Source: RPQJ01 sp044226195 (lineage in GTDB: Bacteria; Pseudomonadota; Gammaproteobacteria; Steroidobacterales; Steroidobacteraceae). Taken from it: a stretch of 64,000 nucleotides of DNA. Within the stretch, counting starts at the first letter, position 1. Each line of letters starts with the position of its first letter. Both the position numbers and the translations under genes were made by a program. The stretch covers positions 1-64,000 of the forward strand of contig JBGAHO010000016.1 in assembly GCA_044226195.1 (NCBI GenBank), read 5' to 3'. This document shows positions 53,829-62,637 of this stretch, in pieces. The notes beneath the pieces were generated by a model. That model worked only from the letters and a program-made list of their open reading frames with translations. It had not been told where the DNA came from and made no database searches.

Positions 53829-54530
53829 TTGCAGTTCCCCAAGCTGCCGGGTGTTGCCTTGCGCGCGGTTCGCGCGGGCACGTCCGGCATCATTGCCGCC
53901 CTGGCGCTCAGCGCCTGTGGCAACGACAACCTGATTGGAGGCTCGACGTCAGGGACGCCGCCGACCTCCCCTGCCACCGGCAACCACGCGCCGAGCATCA
54001 CCGGGACGCCGCCGTCGACGGCGCGCGTGAATCAGGCCTACAACTTCCAGCCGAACGCGTTCGACGCGGACGGCGACACGCTGCGTTTCGAGATCACGGG
54101 CAAACCCGCGTGGGCCTTGTTCAATGCGAACACCGGGCGCCTGTACGGCACGCCGCCGACCGGCACGACAGGTACGTTCGGCGGCATCGAGATCCGGGTG
54201 ACGGACGGTGCGGCCACCGCCAAGCTGCCGGTGTTCGCGGTGCAGGTGCTCGAGGGCACGGGCGGCACCTCGGGCTCGGCGGTCCTCAGCTGGAGCCGCC
54301 CCTCGCGGAACAGCGACGGCACCACGCTCGCCAACCTCGCCGGATACCGCATCTACTACGGGCCCTCGCCATCCCAGACCAGCACGACGGTCGTGATCTC
54401 CGATCCGGCCGCGACCAGCGCGACCATCAACGGGCTGGCTGCGGGCACCTGGTATTTCGCGATCACGTCCTACACGACGGCCGGCACGGAAAGCAGCCGG
54501 ACGGCGCAGGTGTCAGTCACCATCAGCTGA
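53829..54530 (+). CDS. Lipoprotein with Ig-like and fibronectin type III domains
   Basis: The 233-residue protein has a signal peptide (LRAVRAGTSGIIAALALSAC) with lipobox LSAC (Cys30), a putative-Ig/cadherin-like domain (PSITGTPPSTARVNQAYNFQ, DADGDTLRFEITGKPAWALF) and an FN3-type domain (GSAVLSWSRPSRNSDGTTLA, GYRIYYGPSPSQTSTT). It is probably a surface or outer-membrane-anchored adhesive or carbohydrate-contacting protein; function unknown. The TTG start at 53829 is supported by GAGGAAG 8 nt upstream; the nearest in-frame ATG is too far upstream for a signal peptide. It shares a lipoprotein, beta-sandwich style with the giant repeat protein 1.3 kb downstream. Confidence 0.75.
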   Translation: MQFPKLPGVALRAVRAGTSGIIAALALSACGNDNLIGGSTSGTPPTSPATGNHAPSITGTPPSTARVNQAYNFQPNAFDADGDTLRFEITGKPAWALFNANTGRLYGTPPTGTTGTFGGIEIRVTDGAATAKLPVFAVQVLEGTGGTSGSAVLSWSRPSRNSDGTTLANLAGYRIYYGPSPSQTSTTVVISDPAATSATINGLAAGTWYFAITSYTTAGTESSRTAQVSVTIS

Positions 54531-54600
54531 AATCTGCGAGCCAGCCAGCAGAAGCGGCGGCGCTCGCGGTTCACGATCGAGGCCCCTGGAACCGGCAAGC

Positions 54601-55710
54601 ATGGCCACCACCGAGGTCGTCGATGTCGCTGTGGTCGGGGCCGGCGTGGTCGGTCTCGCGATCGCACGCGCGTGCGCCGCGGCCGGGCGCGAGACGATCC
54701 TGCTCGAACGCCATCCGCACGTCGGTACCGAGACCTCGTCGCGCAATTCCGGCGTCATCCACTCCGGCCTCTACTACCCGGCCGACAGCCTGAAAGCCCG
54801 CCTCTGCGTCGCGGGCCGCGACCAGCTGTACGCGTATTGCGCGGAGCGCGGCATCGCCCACCGGCGCACCGGCAAGCTGATCGTCGCGCAGGCTGGCCAG
54901 GTCGAGGCCCTGCGCAAGCTGCAGGGACGTGGCATCGCCAACGGCGTGACGGACTTGCGCTGGCTCGAGGCGGAAGAAGTGCGCTCGCTCGAGCCGGAGG
55001 TGCGTTGTGCCGCCGGCCTGTTCTCGCCGTCCACCGGCATCGTGGACCCGCATGAACTGATGACCGCGCTGCAAGGCGATTTCGAGTCGCTCGGGGGTGC
55101 GGTGGCCGTCGAATCCAACGTCATCGGTATCCGTCGCGCGGACGATGTGCTGGTGCTCGAGGTGGACAGCGGCGGGACGACCATGGAACTCGCCGCACGC
55201 CAGGTGGTGACGTCGGCCGGCCTCGCTGCCGTAGACCTCGCGCGACGGACCGCGGGTTATCCCGTCGCGCAGATTCCGCCCCGCTGGCTGGCCAAGGGCA
55301 ACTACTTCGCGTGCGCCGGCAAGCCCTTCCGCCACCTCGTGTATCCGATGCCGAACGAAGCGGGCCTCGGCGTCCACGCCACGCTCGATCTCGACGGCAG
55401 CACGCGTTTCGGGCCGGACGTCGAGTGGACCGACCGCCTCGATTACGCCGTCGACCCGGGGCGGGCCGACGCGTTCTACGCCGCCATCCGCGAGTACTGG
55501 CCCGGACTGCCGGACGGTGCACTGCGACCGGGGCACGCCGGGATGCGGCCCAAGATCGCCGGGCCGGACCAGGCGGCGGCCGACTTCCGCGTCGACGGCC
55601 CGGCGGTGCACGGGATCCCCGGCCTGGTCACCCTGCTCGGCATCGAATCGCCCGGCCTCACCGCGTCGCTGGCGATGGGTGCCTACGTAGCCGGGCTGGT
55701 GTTTTCCTAA
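54601..55710 (+). CDS. FAD-dependent oxidoreductase, LhgO/DAO family
   Basis: The 369-residue protein has the FAD-binding Rossmann motif VVGAGVVGLAIARACAAAGR at the N-terminus, TSSRNSGVIHSGLYYPADSL, GLFSPSTGIVDPHELM and a C-terminal FAD motif (GIESPGLTASLAMGAYVAGL). These match L-2-hydroxyglutarate dehydrogenase/oxidase (LhgO), which oxidises L-2-hydroxyglutarate to 2-oxoglutarate, passing electrons to the quinone pool; other DAO-family substrates are possible. Neighbours give no metabolic hint. Confidence 0.85.
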   Translation: MATTEVVDVAVVGAGVVGLAIARACAAAGRETILLERHPHVGTETSSRNSGVIHSGLYYPADSLKARLCVAGRDQLYAYCAERGIAHRRTGKLIVAQAGQVEALRKLQGRGIANGVTDLRWLEAEEVRSLEPEVRCAAGLFSPSTGIVDPHELMTALQGDFESLGGAVAVESNVIGIRRADDVLVLEVDSGGTTMELAARQVVTSAGLAAVDLARRTAGYPVAQIPPRWLAKGNYFACAGKPFRHLVYPMPNEAGLGVHATLDLDGSTRFGPDVEWTDRLDYAVDPGRADAFYAAIREYWPGLPDGALRPGHAGMRPKIAGPDQAAADFRVDGPAVHGIPGLVTLLGIESPGLTASLAMGAYVAGLVFS

Positions 55711-55851
55711 GTGCATGTAATTTCTAAATGAATCGACAATCGGGCGCACGATGCGCTACCGTAATCGCCCCCCGGCTGCCAGCACCCGTCGTCCAGGATT
55801 GAGCGGCGGAACACCAAGAGTTCGACGCGGCCCTCCGCCGCCACGACCCGG

Positions 55852-58800
55852 ATGTCGTCCACGATGAACATGCGCGCACTGTCCCTCCTCCTCGTCACCA
55901 CGCTCGGCCTGAGCGGTTGCCTGAGCGGCGACCCCAATGCCATCGACGGCAGCAACAACGGCAACGAACCGGTGGTCACGCTGCAGGCGACTCCCGCGCG
56001 CATCGTCACCGGCAGCGCCTCCACGCTGACGTGGAGCGCGAGTGGCGCGCGCAGTTGCGTCGCCTCGGGTTCGTGGACGGGTGACAAGGACACGAGCGGC
56101 AGCGAGTCGACGGGTCCGCTCACGACGTCGCAGAACTACGTGCTCACCTGCAGCGGCTCCGGCGGCAGCACGCAGCAGGCCGTGTCGGTCACGGTCTCCG
56201 ACGCACCGCCGACCCTGACGCTGAGCGCCAGTCCGACCACCGTCGCACCGGGCGGCACGGTCACGCTCACGTGGCAGTCGACCGATGCGCGCGCCTGCCT
56301 CGCCTCCGGCGGCTGGACGGGCGGCAAGCCGCTCTCGGGCAGCGAGTTCATCATCGGCCTGCAGGCCTCGAGCGACTTCACGCTGAACTGCAGCGGTCCG
56401 GGTGGCTCGATCATCCGGACCGTGTCGGTGACGGTGAATGCAGGACCGCCGGCGCCGACCGTCACGCTCGCCGCGAATCCGACCTCGGTGATCATCGGCA
56501 ACGGGACGCAGCTCACGTGGAGCAGCACCAATGCCACGAGCTGCACCGCGACCGACGGCTGGAGCGGCACCAAGGCCACCAGCGGCAGCGAGGCCTCCGC
56601 GCCGCTCAATGCCACGACCAACTTCACGCTGAGCTGCAGCGGCCCCGGCGGCACGTCGAGCCAGACCGTGACGGTCACGGCCGGCACGCCGCCGCCGCCA
56701 CCGACGGTCGCCCTGAGCGCGAATCCGTCGACCATCGCGAGCGGCGGGACCTCGACGCTCAACTGGACCTCGGCCAATGCCAGCACGTGCACGGCCTCGG
56801 GCGGCTGGAGCGGCGTCAAGGCCGTCAGCGGCTCGCAGACCACCCCGCCACTGGCCGCTACGACGAATTTCACGTTGAGCTGTTCGGGTGCGGGCGGCAC
56901 GGCGTCGCAGACGGTGACCGTGACGGTCGCGCCGGCGCCGACGCTCACCTTCACCGCCAATCCGACGACGGTGACCAGCGGCGGCACCTCGGCGCTCACC
57001 TGGACGACGACCAACGCCACGAGCTGCACCGCGTCGGGCGGCTGGAGCGGCGGCAAGGTGGCCAACGGCAGCCAGATGACTGCGGCGCTCACGCAGTCGA
57101 CGACATTCACGCTCACCTGCACGGGCACCGGTGGCAGCGTCACGCAGTCGGTGACGGTCGCGGTGGCCGCCGCGCCGACGCTGACGCTGACGGCGCTGCC
57201 GACCAATGTCGCGCACGGCGGCACGGCCTCCATCACCTGGAGTTCGACGAACGCGACGAGCTGCACGGCCTCGGGCGGCTGGAGCGGCACCAAGTCGACG
57301 AGTGGCACCGAGACATCCGCACCGATCAATGCCGACACGTCGTTCACGCTCACCTGCACGGGCTCGGGCGGCTCGGTCACCCAGAGCGCGTCCGTGGTCG
57401 TCGTGCCCGCCCCGACAGTCACGCTGAGCGCGAATCCGACCACCGTGGCGAGCGGCGCGGCGTCGACGCTGACGTGGAGCTCGACCAACGCGACCAGCTG
57501 CAACGCGACCGACGGCTGGACGGGACCGAAGGCCACCTCCGGCACGCAGACCACGGCGCCCCTGTCGACGACCACGACCTACACGCTGACGTGCACCGGC
57601 ACCGGCGGCAGCGTCAGCCAGAGCGTGACCGTCAGCGTGATCCCGCCGCCGACGGTGTCGCTCAGCGTGACGCCTTCGGTGATCGCGGCAGGCGCCTCCT
57701 CGACGCTGACGTGGAGCACGACGGACGCCACGTCCTGCACCGCGAGCGACGGCTGGAGCGGCGCGAAGGCGACCAGCGGCACGCAATCGACGGGGCCGGT
57801 TGCGGCCACGACGACCTATACGTTGACCTGCACCGGACAGAGCGGTACCGCAAGTCGCAGCGTCACGCTCACCGTGGCGCCGCCACCGACCCTGGCCTTC
57901 AGCGCCAGCCCGACCAGCCTTGCCGTCGGCGCGGCCTCGACGCTCACCTGGAGCTCGACCAATGCGACCAGTTGCACGGCGAGCGGCGGCTGGACCGGGA
58001 GCAAGGCGACGAGCGGATCGCAGTCGACGGGCGCGCTGGCGGCGACAACGGGCTTCTCGCTCAGCTGCAGCGGCACCGGTGGCACCGTCAGCCAGAGCGT
58101 GACCGTGACGGTCGTGCCCGTGCCGACCGTGACCTTGAGCGCGAACCCGACCAGCGTCGCGAGCGGCGGCACATCCACGCTCACCTGGAGTTCAACCAAT
58201 GCGACGAGCTGCACGGCCTCGGGTGGCTGGAGCGGCGCCAGGACGACCAGCGGGTCCGAGGTCAGCGCCGCCCTGGCGGCCACCACGACGTTCACGCTGA
58301 CCTGCACGGGCACGGGCGGCAGTGGCAACGCGAGCGCGACGGTCACGGTGGTGCCGACCCCAACCGTCACCCTCACGGCCAATCCGTCCAGCATCGCGAA
58401 CGGCGGCTCCTCGACGCTGACCTGGAGTTCGACCAACGCCACCAGCTGCACGGCCTCGGGCGGCTGGAGCGGCGCCAAGGCGACCAGCGGCTCGCAGTCG
58501 ACCGGCGCGCTCGCGGCGACGACGACGTACACGTTGACCTGCACCGGCACCGGCGGCAGCGGCAATGCCAGCGCGACGGTGACGATCGTGCCCGCACCGA
58601 CCGTGACGCTGACGGCGAGTCCGACCAGCGTCGCGAGTGGCGGCAGTTCGACGCTGACCTGGAGTTCGACCAACGCGACGAGCTGCACGGCCTCGGGCGG
58701 CTGGAGTGGTGTCCGGGCGACCAGCGGCTCGCAGTCGACCGGCGCGCTCGCGGCGACGACGACGTACACATTGACCTGCACCGGCACCGGTGGCAGCGGC

Positions 58801-59799
58801 AACGCGAGCGCGACGGTGACCGTGTTGCCGGTGCCCACGGTCACGCTGACGGCCAATCCGACGACCGTGACGAGCGGCAGCAGTTCGACGCTGACGTGGA
58901 GTTCGACCAATGCGACGAGTTGCACGGCCTCGGGCGGCTGGAGCGGCGCCCAGGCAACCAGCGGCTCGCAGTCGACCGGGGCACTCAGCGCGACCACGAC
59001 GTTCACGCTGACCTGCACTGGCTCGGGCGGTAGCGCCAACGCCAGCGCGACCGTGACCGTCGGATCGGTGGCCGGGGTCGCCTTCCCGCTGCACGTCGAG
59101 GCCGGCAAGCGCTTCCTCGTCGATGCGAACGGCAATCCGTTCTTCATCCACGGCGACTCGCCGTGGTGCCTCACGACGCAGCTGACGCGCGAAGAGGTGG
59201 TGACCTATCTCGAGAACCGGCGCCTGAAGGGATTCAACACGATCCTCGTGGAGCTGATGGAGCACTTCTTCTCGAGCAACCCGCCGTTCAACGCGTACGG
59301 CGACGGGCCGTTCCTCACGCCGGGCGATTACGCCACGCCGAACGACGCGTATTTCGCGCAGGTCGAGTACATCGTCTCGCAGGCCGTCGCGCGGCATGCT
59401 CGTGATGCTCACGCCGTCCTACATGGGTTTCAACGGCGGCAGCGAGGGCTGGTACCAGGAGATGGTGACGAACGGCGCGACCAAGCTGCGCACCTACGGC
59501 CAGTACCTCGGCAACCGCTTCAAGGCCTACGACAACATCCTGTGGGTCGATGGCGGCGACTACAACCCGCCGGAGAAACTGCTGCTGCGAGCCGTCGCCA
59601 ACGGGATCAACGACGTGACGCCGGGTTCGCTGCAGACGTTCCATGGCGCGCGCGAGACGTCGGCGCTGGCCTTCGCCTCCGGCGAGTCGTGGCTGAACGT
59701 GAACGACATCTACACGACAGAGAACACCGTCGTGTCGAATGCGTTCACGGAGTACGCGCGCTCGACGATGCCGTTCTTCCTGATCGAGGCGCGGTATGA
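55852..59799 (+). CDS. Giant Ig-repeat lipoprotein, N-terminal part of a frameshifted gene
   Basis: The gene begins MSSTMNMRALSLLLVTTLGL with lipobox LSGC (Cys23). Thirteen tandem Ig-like repeats of about 79 residues follow (residues about 41-1072), each with a Cys pair (TSCTASGGWSG and LTCTGTGG types) likely forming a disulfide. The last in-frame part (from FPLHVEAGKRFLVDANGNPF) is the start of a DUF4038/apiosidase-like glycosidase domain. At 59389-59395 the frame is lost, so everything after about residue 1181 in this frame is spurious; the real continuation is at 59396 in the next frame. The intact protein would be about 1485 residues, exported and surface-anchored, with a carbohydrate-active end. 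Confidence 0.8.
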   Translation: MSSTMNMRALSLLLVTTLGLSGCLSGDPNAIDGSNNGNEPVVTLQATPARIVTGSASTLTWSASGARSCVASGSWTGDKDTSGSESTGPLTTSQNYVLTCSGSGGSTQQAVSVTVSDAPPTLTLSASPTTVAPGGTVTLTWQSTDARACLASGGWTGGKPLSGSEFIIGLQASSDFTLNCSGPGGSIIRTVSVTVNAGPPAPTVTLAANPTSVIIGNGTQLTWSSTNATSCTATDGWSGTKATSGSEASAPLNATTNFTLSCSGPGGTSSQTVTVTAGTPPPPPTVALSANPSTIASGGTSTLNWTSANASTCTASGGWSGVKAVSGSQTTPPLAATTNFTLSCSGAGGTASQTVTVTVAPAPTLTFTANPTTVTSGGTSALTWTTTNATSCTASGGWSGGKVANGSQMTAALTQSTTFTLTCTGTGGSVTQSVTVAVAAAPTLTLTALPTNVAHGGTASITWSSTNATSCTASGGWSGTKSTSGTETSAPINADTSFTLTCTGSGGSVTQSASVVVVPAPTVTLSANPTTVASGAASTLTWSSTNATSCNATDGWTGPKATSGTQTTAPLSTTTTYTLTCTGTGGSVSQSVTVSVIPPPTVSLSVTPSVIAAGASSTLTWSTTDATSCTASDGWSGAKATSGTQSTGPVAATTTYTLTCTGQSGTASRSVTLTVAPPPTLAFSASPTSLAVGAASTLTWSSTNATSCTASGGWTGSKATSGSQSTGALAATTGFSLSCSGTGGTVSQSVTVTVVPVPTVTLSANPTSVASGGTSTLTWSSTNATSCTASGGWSGARTTSGSEVSAALAATTTFTLTCTGTGGSGNASATVTVVPTPTVTLTANPSSIANGGSSTLTWSSTNATSCTASGGWSGAKATSGSQSTGALAATTTYTLTCTGTGGSGNASATVTIVPAPTVTLTASPTSVASGGSSTLTWSSTNATSCTASGGWSGVRATSGSQSTGALAATTTYTLTCTGTGGSGNASATVTVLPVPTVTLTANPTTVTSGSSSTLTWSSTNATSCTASGGWSGAQATSGSQSTGALSATTTFTLTCTGSGGSANASATVTVGSVAGVAFPLHVEAGKRFLVDANGNPFFIHGDSPWCLTTQLTREEVVTYLENRRLKGFNTILVELMEHFFSSNPPFNAYGDGPFLTPGDYATPNDAYFAQVEYIVSQAVARHARDAHAVLHGFQRRQRGLVPGDGDERRDQAAHLRPVPRQPLQGLRQHPVGRWRRLQPAGETAAASRRQRDQRRDAGFAADVPWRARDVGAGLRLRRVVAERERHLHDREHRRVECVHGVRALDDAVLPDRGAV
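55972..59067 (+). repeat. 13 tandem Ig-like domain repeats (about 237 nt each)
   Basis: Thirteen repeats of about 79 codons, each opening PTVTLxANPTxVxSGG and containing STLTWSSTNATSC. Repeats 1-3 are the most diverged; repeats 10-13 (about 58,120-59,067) are nearly identical to each other, sharing GSGNASATVTV ends. The gradient suggests recent expansion or gene conversion at the 3' side. Confidence 0.9.
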
Positions 59800-60307
59800 G
59801 GGCACCTCCGGAGGGACCGAAACCGTGGCGCGGGCGCAGGGCTACCAGGCCTCGCTCTCGGGAGCCGGCGGACACTTGTACGGCAACACGCCACTCTGGT
59901 TCTTCGGCTCGGGCTGGCAGTCGGCCCTGGACGCTCCGGGTGCGGCGTCGCTGCAGTACCTCAAGTCGCTGTTCGATTCGCTCGCGTGGTGGACGCTGAC
60001 GCCGGACACCGGCGGAACGCTGCTGACGTCCGGTGTCGGCACGGGCTCCACCCGCGCCGTGGCGGCGCGCGCGAGCGACGGCAGTTTCGCATTGCTGTAC
60101 ATGCCGTCCTCGCGGACGATCGCGGTGAACCTGGGCCAGCTCACCGGACCGAACGTCCGGGCACGCTGGTACGATCCCACGAATGGGACCTATTCCACGG
60201 TGAGTGGCTCGCCGTTCGCGGCGAGCGGGTCGCGCAACTTCACGCCGACCGGCAACAACGCCCGTGGATTCGGTGACTGGGTTCTCGTTCTGGACTCGGT
60301 GCCCTGA
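59396..60307 (+). CDS. Continuation of the frameshifted gene: DUF4038/apiosidase-like domain and C-terminal beta domain
   Basis: This frame starts MLVMLTPSYMGFNGGSEGW, which joins directly to the upstream YFAQVEYIVSQAVAR to restore the DUF4038 (GH140-like) barrel. The expected junction would be ARGMLVML; the sequence gtcgcgcggcatg is 2 nt short of gtcgcgcgcggcatg, so a CG-dinucleotide loss (or one extra base) explains the break. Barrel segments include NILWVDGGDYNPPEKLLLRA and ESWLNVNDIYTTENTVVSNA. The C-terminal 90 residues (LLYMPSSRTIAVNLGQLTGP and RWYDPTNGTYSTVSGSP) look like the putative collagen-binding domain commonly paired with DUF4038. There is no own signal peptide or clear Shine-Dalgarno, so it is unlikely to be made independently. 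Confidence 0.8.
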   Translation: MLVMLTPSYMGFNGGSEGWYQEMVTNGATKLRTYGQYLGNRFKAYDNILWVDGGDYNPPEKLLLRAVANGINDVTPGSLQTFHGARETSALAFASGESWLNVNDIYTTENTVVSNAFTEYARSTMPFFLIEARYEGTSGGTETVARAQGYQASLSGAGGHLYGNTPLWFFGSGWQSALDAPGAASLQYLKSLFDSLAWWTLTPDTGGTLLTSGVGTGSTRAVAARASDGSFALLYMPSSRTIAVNLGQLTGPNVRARWYDPTNGTYSTVSGSPFAASGSRNFTPTGNNARGFGDWVLVLDSVP

Positions 60308-60356
60308 CGATAATCGTGTTTGGGAACGAATCGCCGGTCCGCCGGCAGGGTGTCGC

Positions 60357-61274
60357 TTGACTGTCGTGTACTTCGACCCGACGTTCGACGAGCGCGTGCG
60401 CCGCGAACGACTCTTTGACGGCGACCTGATCGTCAACACGCCGACCGACGCCTCGCGCGCCCTGTGCGAGTTCGCACGCGGCCAGATCGCCCAGTCCTTC
60501 GGCAGCCTCGACCCGGAAACGGCCCAGTACGAGATGCCCGTCGAGCAGTACGCCGCGCTGCTCAGCGAGTTGAAGCCGCGCTTCATCCATCACCCGGAAA
60601 CGCTGGTGCTGATCCGCGCCGTGCTGCGCTCGCTGGGCTATCCCGAGGACACGACGTACTTCGACGTGCCGCGCCTGCGCTCGTCGACCAGCGACGGCTA
60701 CCTCACCACGGGCATCGCCTACGCGTTCCACGCGCATCGCGACACCTGGTACTCGGCACCGATGTGCCAGGTCAACCTGTGGATGCCGGTGTACGCGGCC
60801 CGCCCGGACAACATCATGGCGTTCCACCCGCAGTACTGGTCGGAGCCCGCGCCGAACAATTCGCACGACTACGACTACCAGCGCTGGAACGCGACCAGCC
60901 GTTTCAACGCGGCCCAGCACATCGGCAAGGACACCCGCGTCCAGCCGAAGGCCCAGGTGCCGCTGCACCTCGAGAACGACGTCCGGCTGGTCACGCCCGT
61001 CGGCGGCATCCAGCACTTCGCCGCGGCGCAGCTGCACTCCAGCATCCCGAACCAGTCGGGCCGCACGCGCTTCAGCATCGATTTCCGCGTCGTGAACCTC
61101 GAGGACGTCGAGAACGGCACGGGCGCGCCGAACGTCGACTCCTGCTGCACCGGCACCGCGCTGCCCGACTTCCGCCGGCTCTCCGACCTGAAGCACCTCG
61201 ACGATGCGCTGATCCAGCGCTACCTGCCGGGCCACCCGCAGGCCGCGCGGGTGACGTGGCGCCCGCAGGCCTGA
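60357..61274 (+). CDS. Putative Fe(II)/2-oxoglutarate-type dioxygenase
   Basis: The 305-residue protein shows an HxD...H pattern compatible with a jelly-roll non-haem iron enzyme: His127-Arg-Asp129 (AFHAHRDTWY), distal His227 (AAQLHSSIPN) and Arg238 (GRTRFSIDFR) as a possible 2-oxoglutarate ligand. Between them it has NLWMPVYAARPDNIMAFHPQ, as in phytanoyl-CoA hydroxylase-like folds. I do not recognise a named family. The start is TTG 60357, preceded by AGGG; GTG 60366 is an alternative. It sits 50 nt after the repeat glycosidase and converges with a nucleotide-sugar locus, so a sugar or sugar-nucleotide substrate is a reasonable guess. Confidence 0.65.
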   Translation: MTVVYFDPTFDERVRRERLFDGDLIVNTPTDASRALCEFARGQIAQSFGSLDPETAQYEMPVEQYAALLSELKPRFIHHPETLVLIRAVLRSLGYPEDTTYFDVPRLRSSTSDGYLTTGIAYAFHAHRDTWYSAPMCQVNLWMPVYAARPDNIMAFHPQYWSEPAPNNSHDYDYQRWNATSRFNAAQHIGKDTRVQPKAQVPLHLENDVRLVTPVGGIQHFAAAQLHSSIPNQSGRTRFSIDFRVVNLEDVENGTGAPNVDSCCTGTALPDFRRLSDLKHLDDALIQRYLPGHPQAARVTWRPQA

Positions 61275-61278
61275 GCGA

Positions 61279-62637
61279 TCAGGCGTAGGGCCGGAACACC
61301 GGCTTGACCGACGGTCCGACGAGATGGCGCTCGACGCCCTCGTCGAGCGCCTGGCGATAGACCTTGAGCGCGGCGTCCGCCGCTTCCACCGTGCGATCGA
61401 CGTCCGCGTCCGTGTGCGAGTAGCTGATCACGAACGACGGCGCGAGCACGCCGTGCCGGATCATCTCCTGCATGAAGAGCGTGCGCATCGGCTGGCTCGG
61501 CCGCCCGTCGGCACCGCAGGTCCCGAAGAATAGGCAGCAGTCGCGACCGAAGCAGTCCACGTAGCCGCGCAGGCCGTGCGCGTCCACCGCCTGCAGGAAG
61601 CCCTCGCGCAGGCGTCGTCCCTGCCGGTGCAGGTGCTCGGTCACGGGCTCCTCGCGATAGACACGCAGGGTGGCGATGGCTGCAGCCATCGCGTGCGTCT
61701 CGGCGCCGTGCGTCGTCGACAGCAGGAACACGCGTTCGCGCGGGTGATCGATGCCGCCGAGCACCATGATCTCGCGACGTCCGGCGATCGCAGACAGGGC
61801 GAACCCGTTGGCGAGCGCCTTGCCGAAGGTACTCAGGTCCGGCGTCACGCCATAGACGTGCTGCGCGCCGGCACGGTGCCAGCGGAACCCGGTGATCATC
61901 TCGTCGAACACCAGCAGCGCGCCTTCGCGGCGGCAAAGCGCCTGGAGACCCGGCAGGAATCCGGGCGCCGGTTCGTCCGTGCGCGCGGCCTCGAGCACGA
62001 CCGCCGCGATCTGCCCCGGGTGCGCGGCAAACAGCGCCGCCACGGAGTCGAGATCGTTGTAGTGGAATTTCAGGGTCTGGTCCCGGATCCACTGCGGCAC
62101 GCCGCCGGGCATGCCCGTCGTGCCGATGAACCAGTCGCTGGTCGAGAAGAACGGATGGTCGCCGCAGATCGCCACCTTGTCGCGCCCGGTGTGGCAGCGC
62201 GCGAGGCGGATGGCCGCGTCGACGGCGGTCGACCCGTCCTTGCAGAACTTGACCATCTCAGCGCTCGGCACCGCCTCGAGGAACGCCTCGGCGCACTCGA
62301 GTTCGATGGGCGCGGGTCGACCGAAATTCGTGCCGTGGGCCAGTTCCCGCCGTGCGGCCTCGACGACCGGTGCATAGGCATGCCCCAGCGTCACGGCGCG
62401 CAGGCCCATGCCGTATTCGATGTACTCGTTGCCGTCGAGGTCCCACACGTGGCAACCCTGGCCCCGCGCGATGAACGCCGGCGCGAGTTCCGGATACTGG
62501 TCGTCGCCCTTGGCGTAGGTGTGGGCGCCGCCGGGAATCAGCCGCCTCGCCCGCTCGGCGAGCACCTTGCCGTTCGTGAACGTCGAACCGCCGAGTGTCG
62601 CGCGTCCGTCAGGGGTCGAACTGGAGCTTGCGCCCAT
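61279..62637 (-). CDS. Class III aminotransferase, glutamate-1-semialdehyde aminomutase-like
   Basis: The 452-residue PLP enzyme has ARRLIPGGAHTYAKGDDQYP, HVWDLDGNEYIEYGMGLRAV, VKFCKDGSTAVDAAIRLARC, the PLP Asp/Glu loop LLVFDEMITGFRWHRAGAQ and the Schiff-base Lys273 (DLSTFGKALANGF). It resembles GSA aminomutase, but THGAETHAMAAAIATL and the sugar-locus setting suggest a dedicated aminotransferase acting on a keto-sugar or a small acid. ATG 62637 has GAGG 6 nt upstream; the frame also has ATG 62658. It overlaps the PIG-L gene 3' end by 29 nt. Confidence 0.85.
   Translation of the reverse strand: MGASSSSTPDGRATLGGSTFTNGKVLAERARRLIPGGAHTYAKGDDQYPELAPAFIARGQGCHVWDLDGNEYIEYGMGLRAVTLGHAYAPVVEAARRELAHGTNFGRPAPIELECAEAFLEAVPSAEMVKFCKDGSTAVDAAIRLARCHTGRDKVAICGDHPFFSTSDWFIGTTGMPGGVPQWIRDQTLKFHYNDLDSVAALFAAHPGQIAAVVLEAARTDEPAPGFLPGLQALCRREGALLVFDEMITGFRWHRAGAQHVYGVTPDLSTFGKALANGFALSAIAGRREIMVLGGIDHPRERVFLLSTTHGAETHAMAAAIATLRVYREEPVTEHLHRQGRRLREGFLQAVDAHGLRGYVDCFGRDCCLFFGTCGADGRPSQPMRTLFMQEMIRHGVLAPSFVISYSHTDADVDRTVEAADAALKVYRQALDEGVERHLVGPSVKPVFRPYA

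Noticed and set aside
55972..59067. Tandem array considered as a CRISPR or DNA satellite
   Set aside because: The period is about 237 nt, in frame and protein-coding, with no spacers.
55756..59174. Very long minus-strand open frames (452-676 codons) opposite the Ig repeats
   Set aside because: They mirror the repeat array, have Val/Pro/Leu-biased composition, no signal or ribosome site, and the plus-strand frame has clear Ig-domain and lipobox features.
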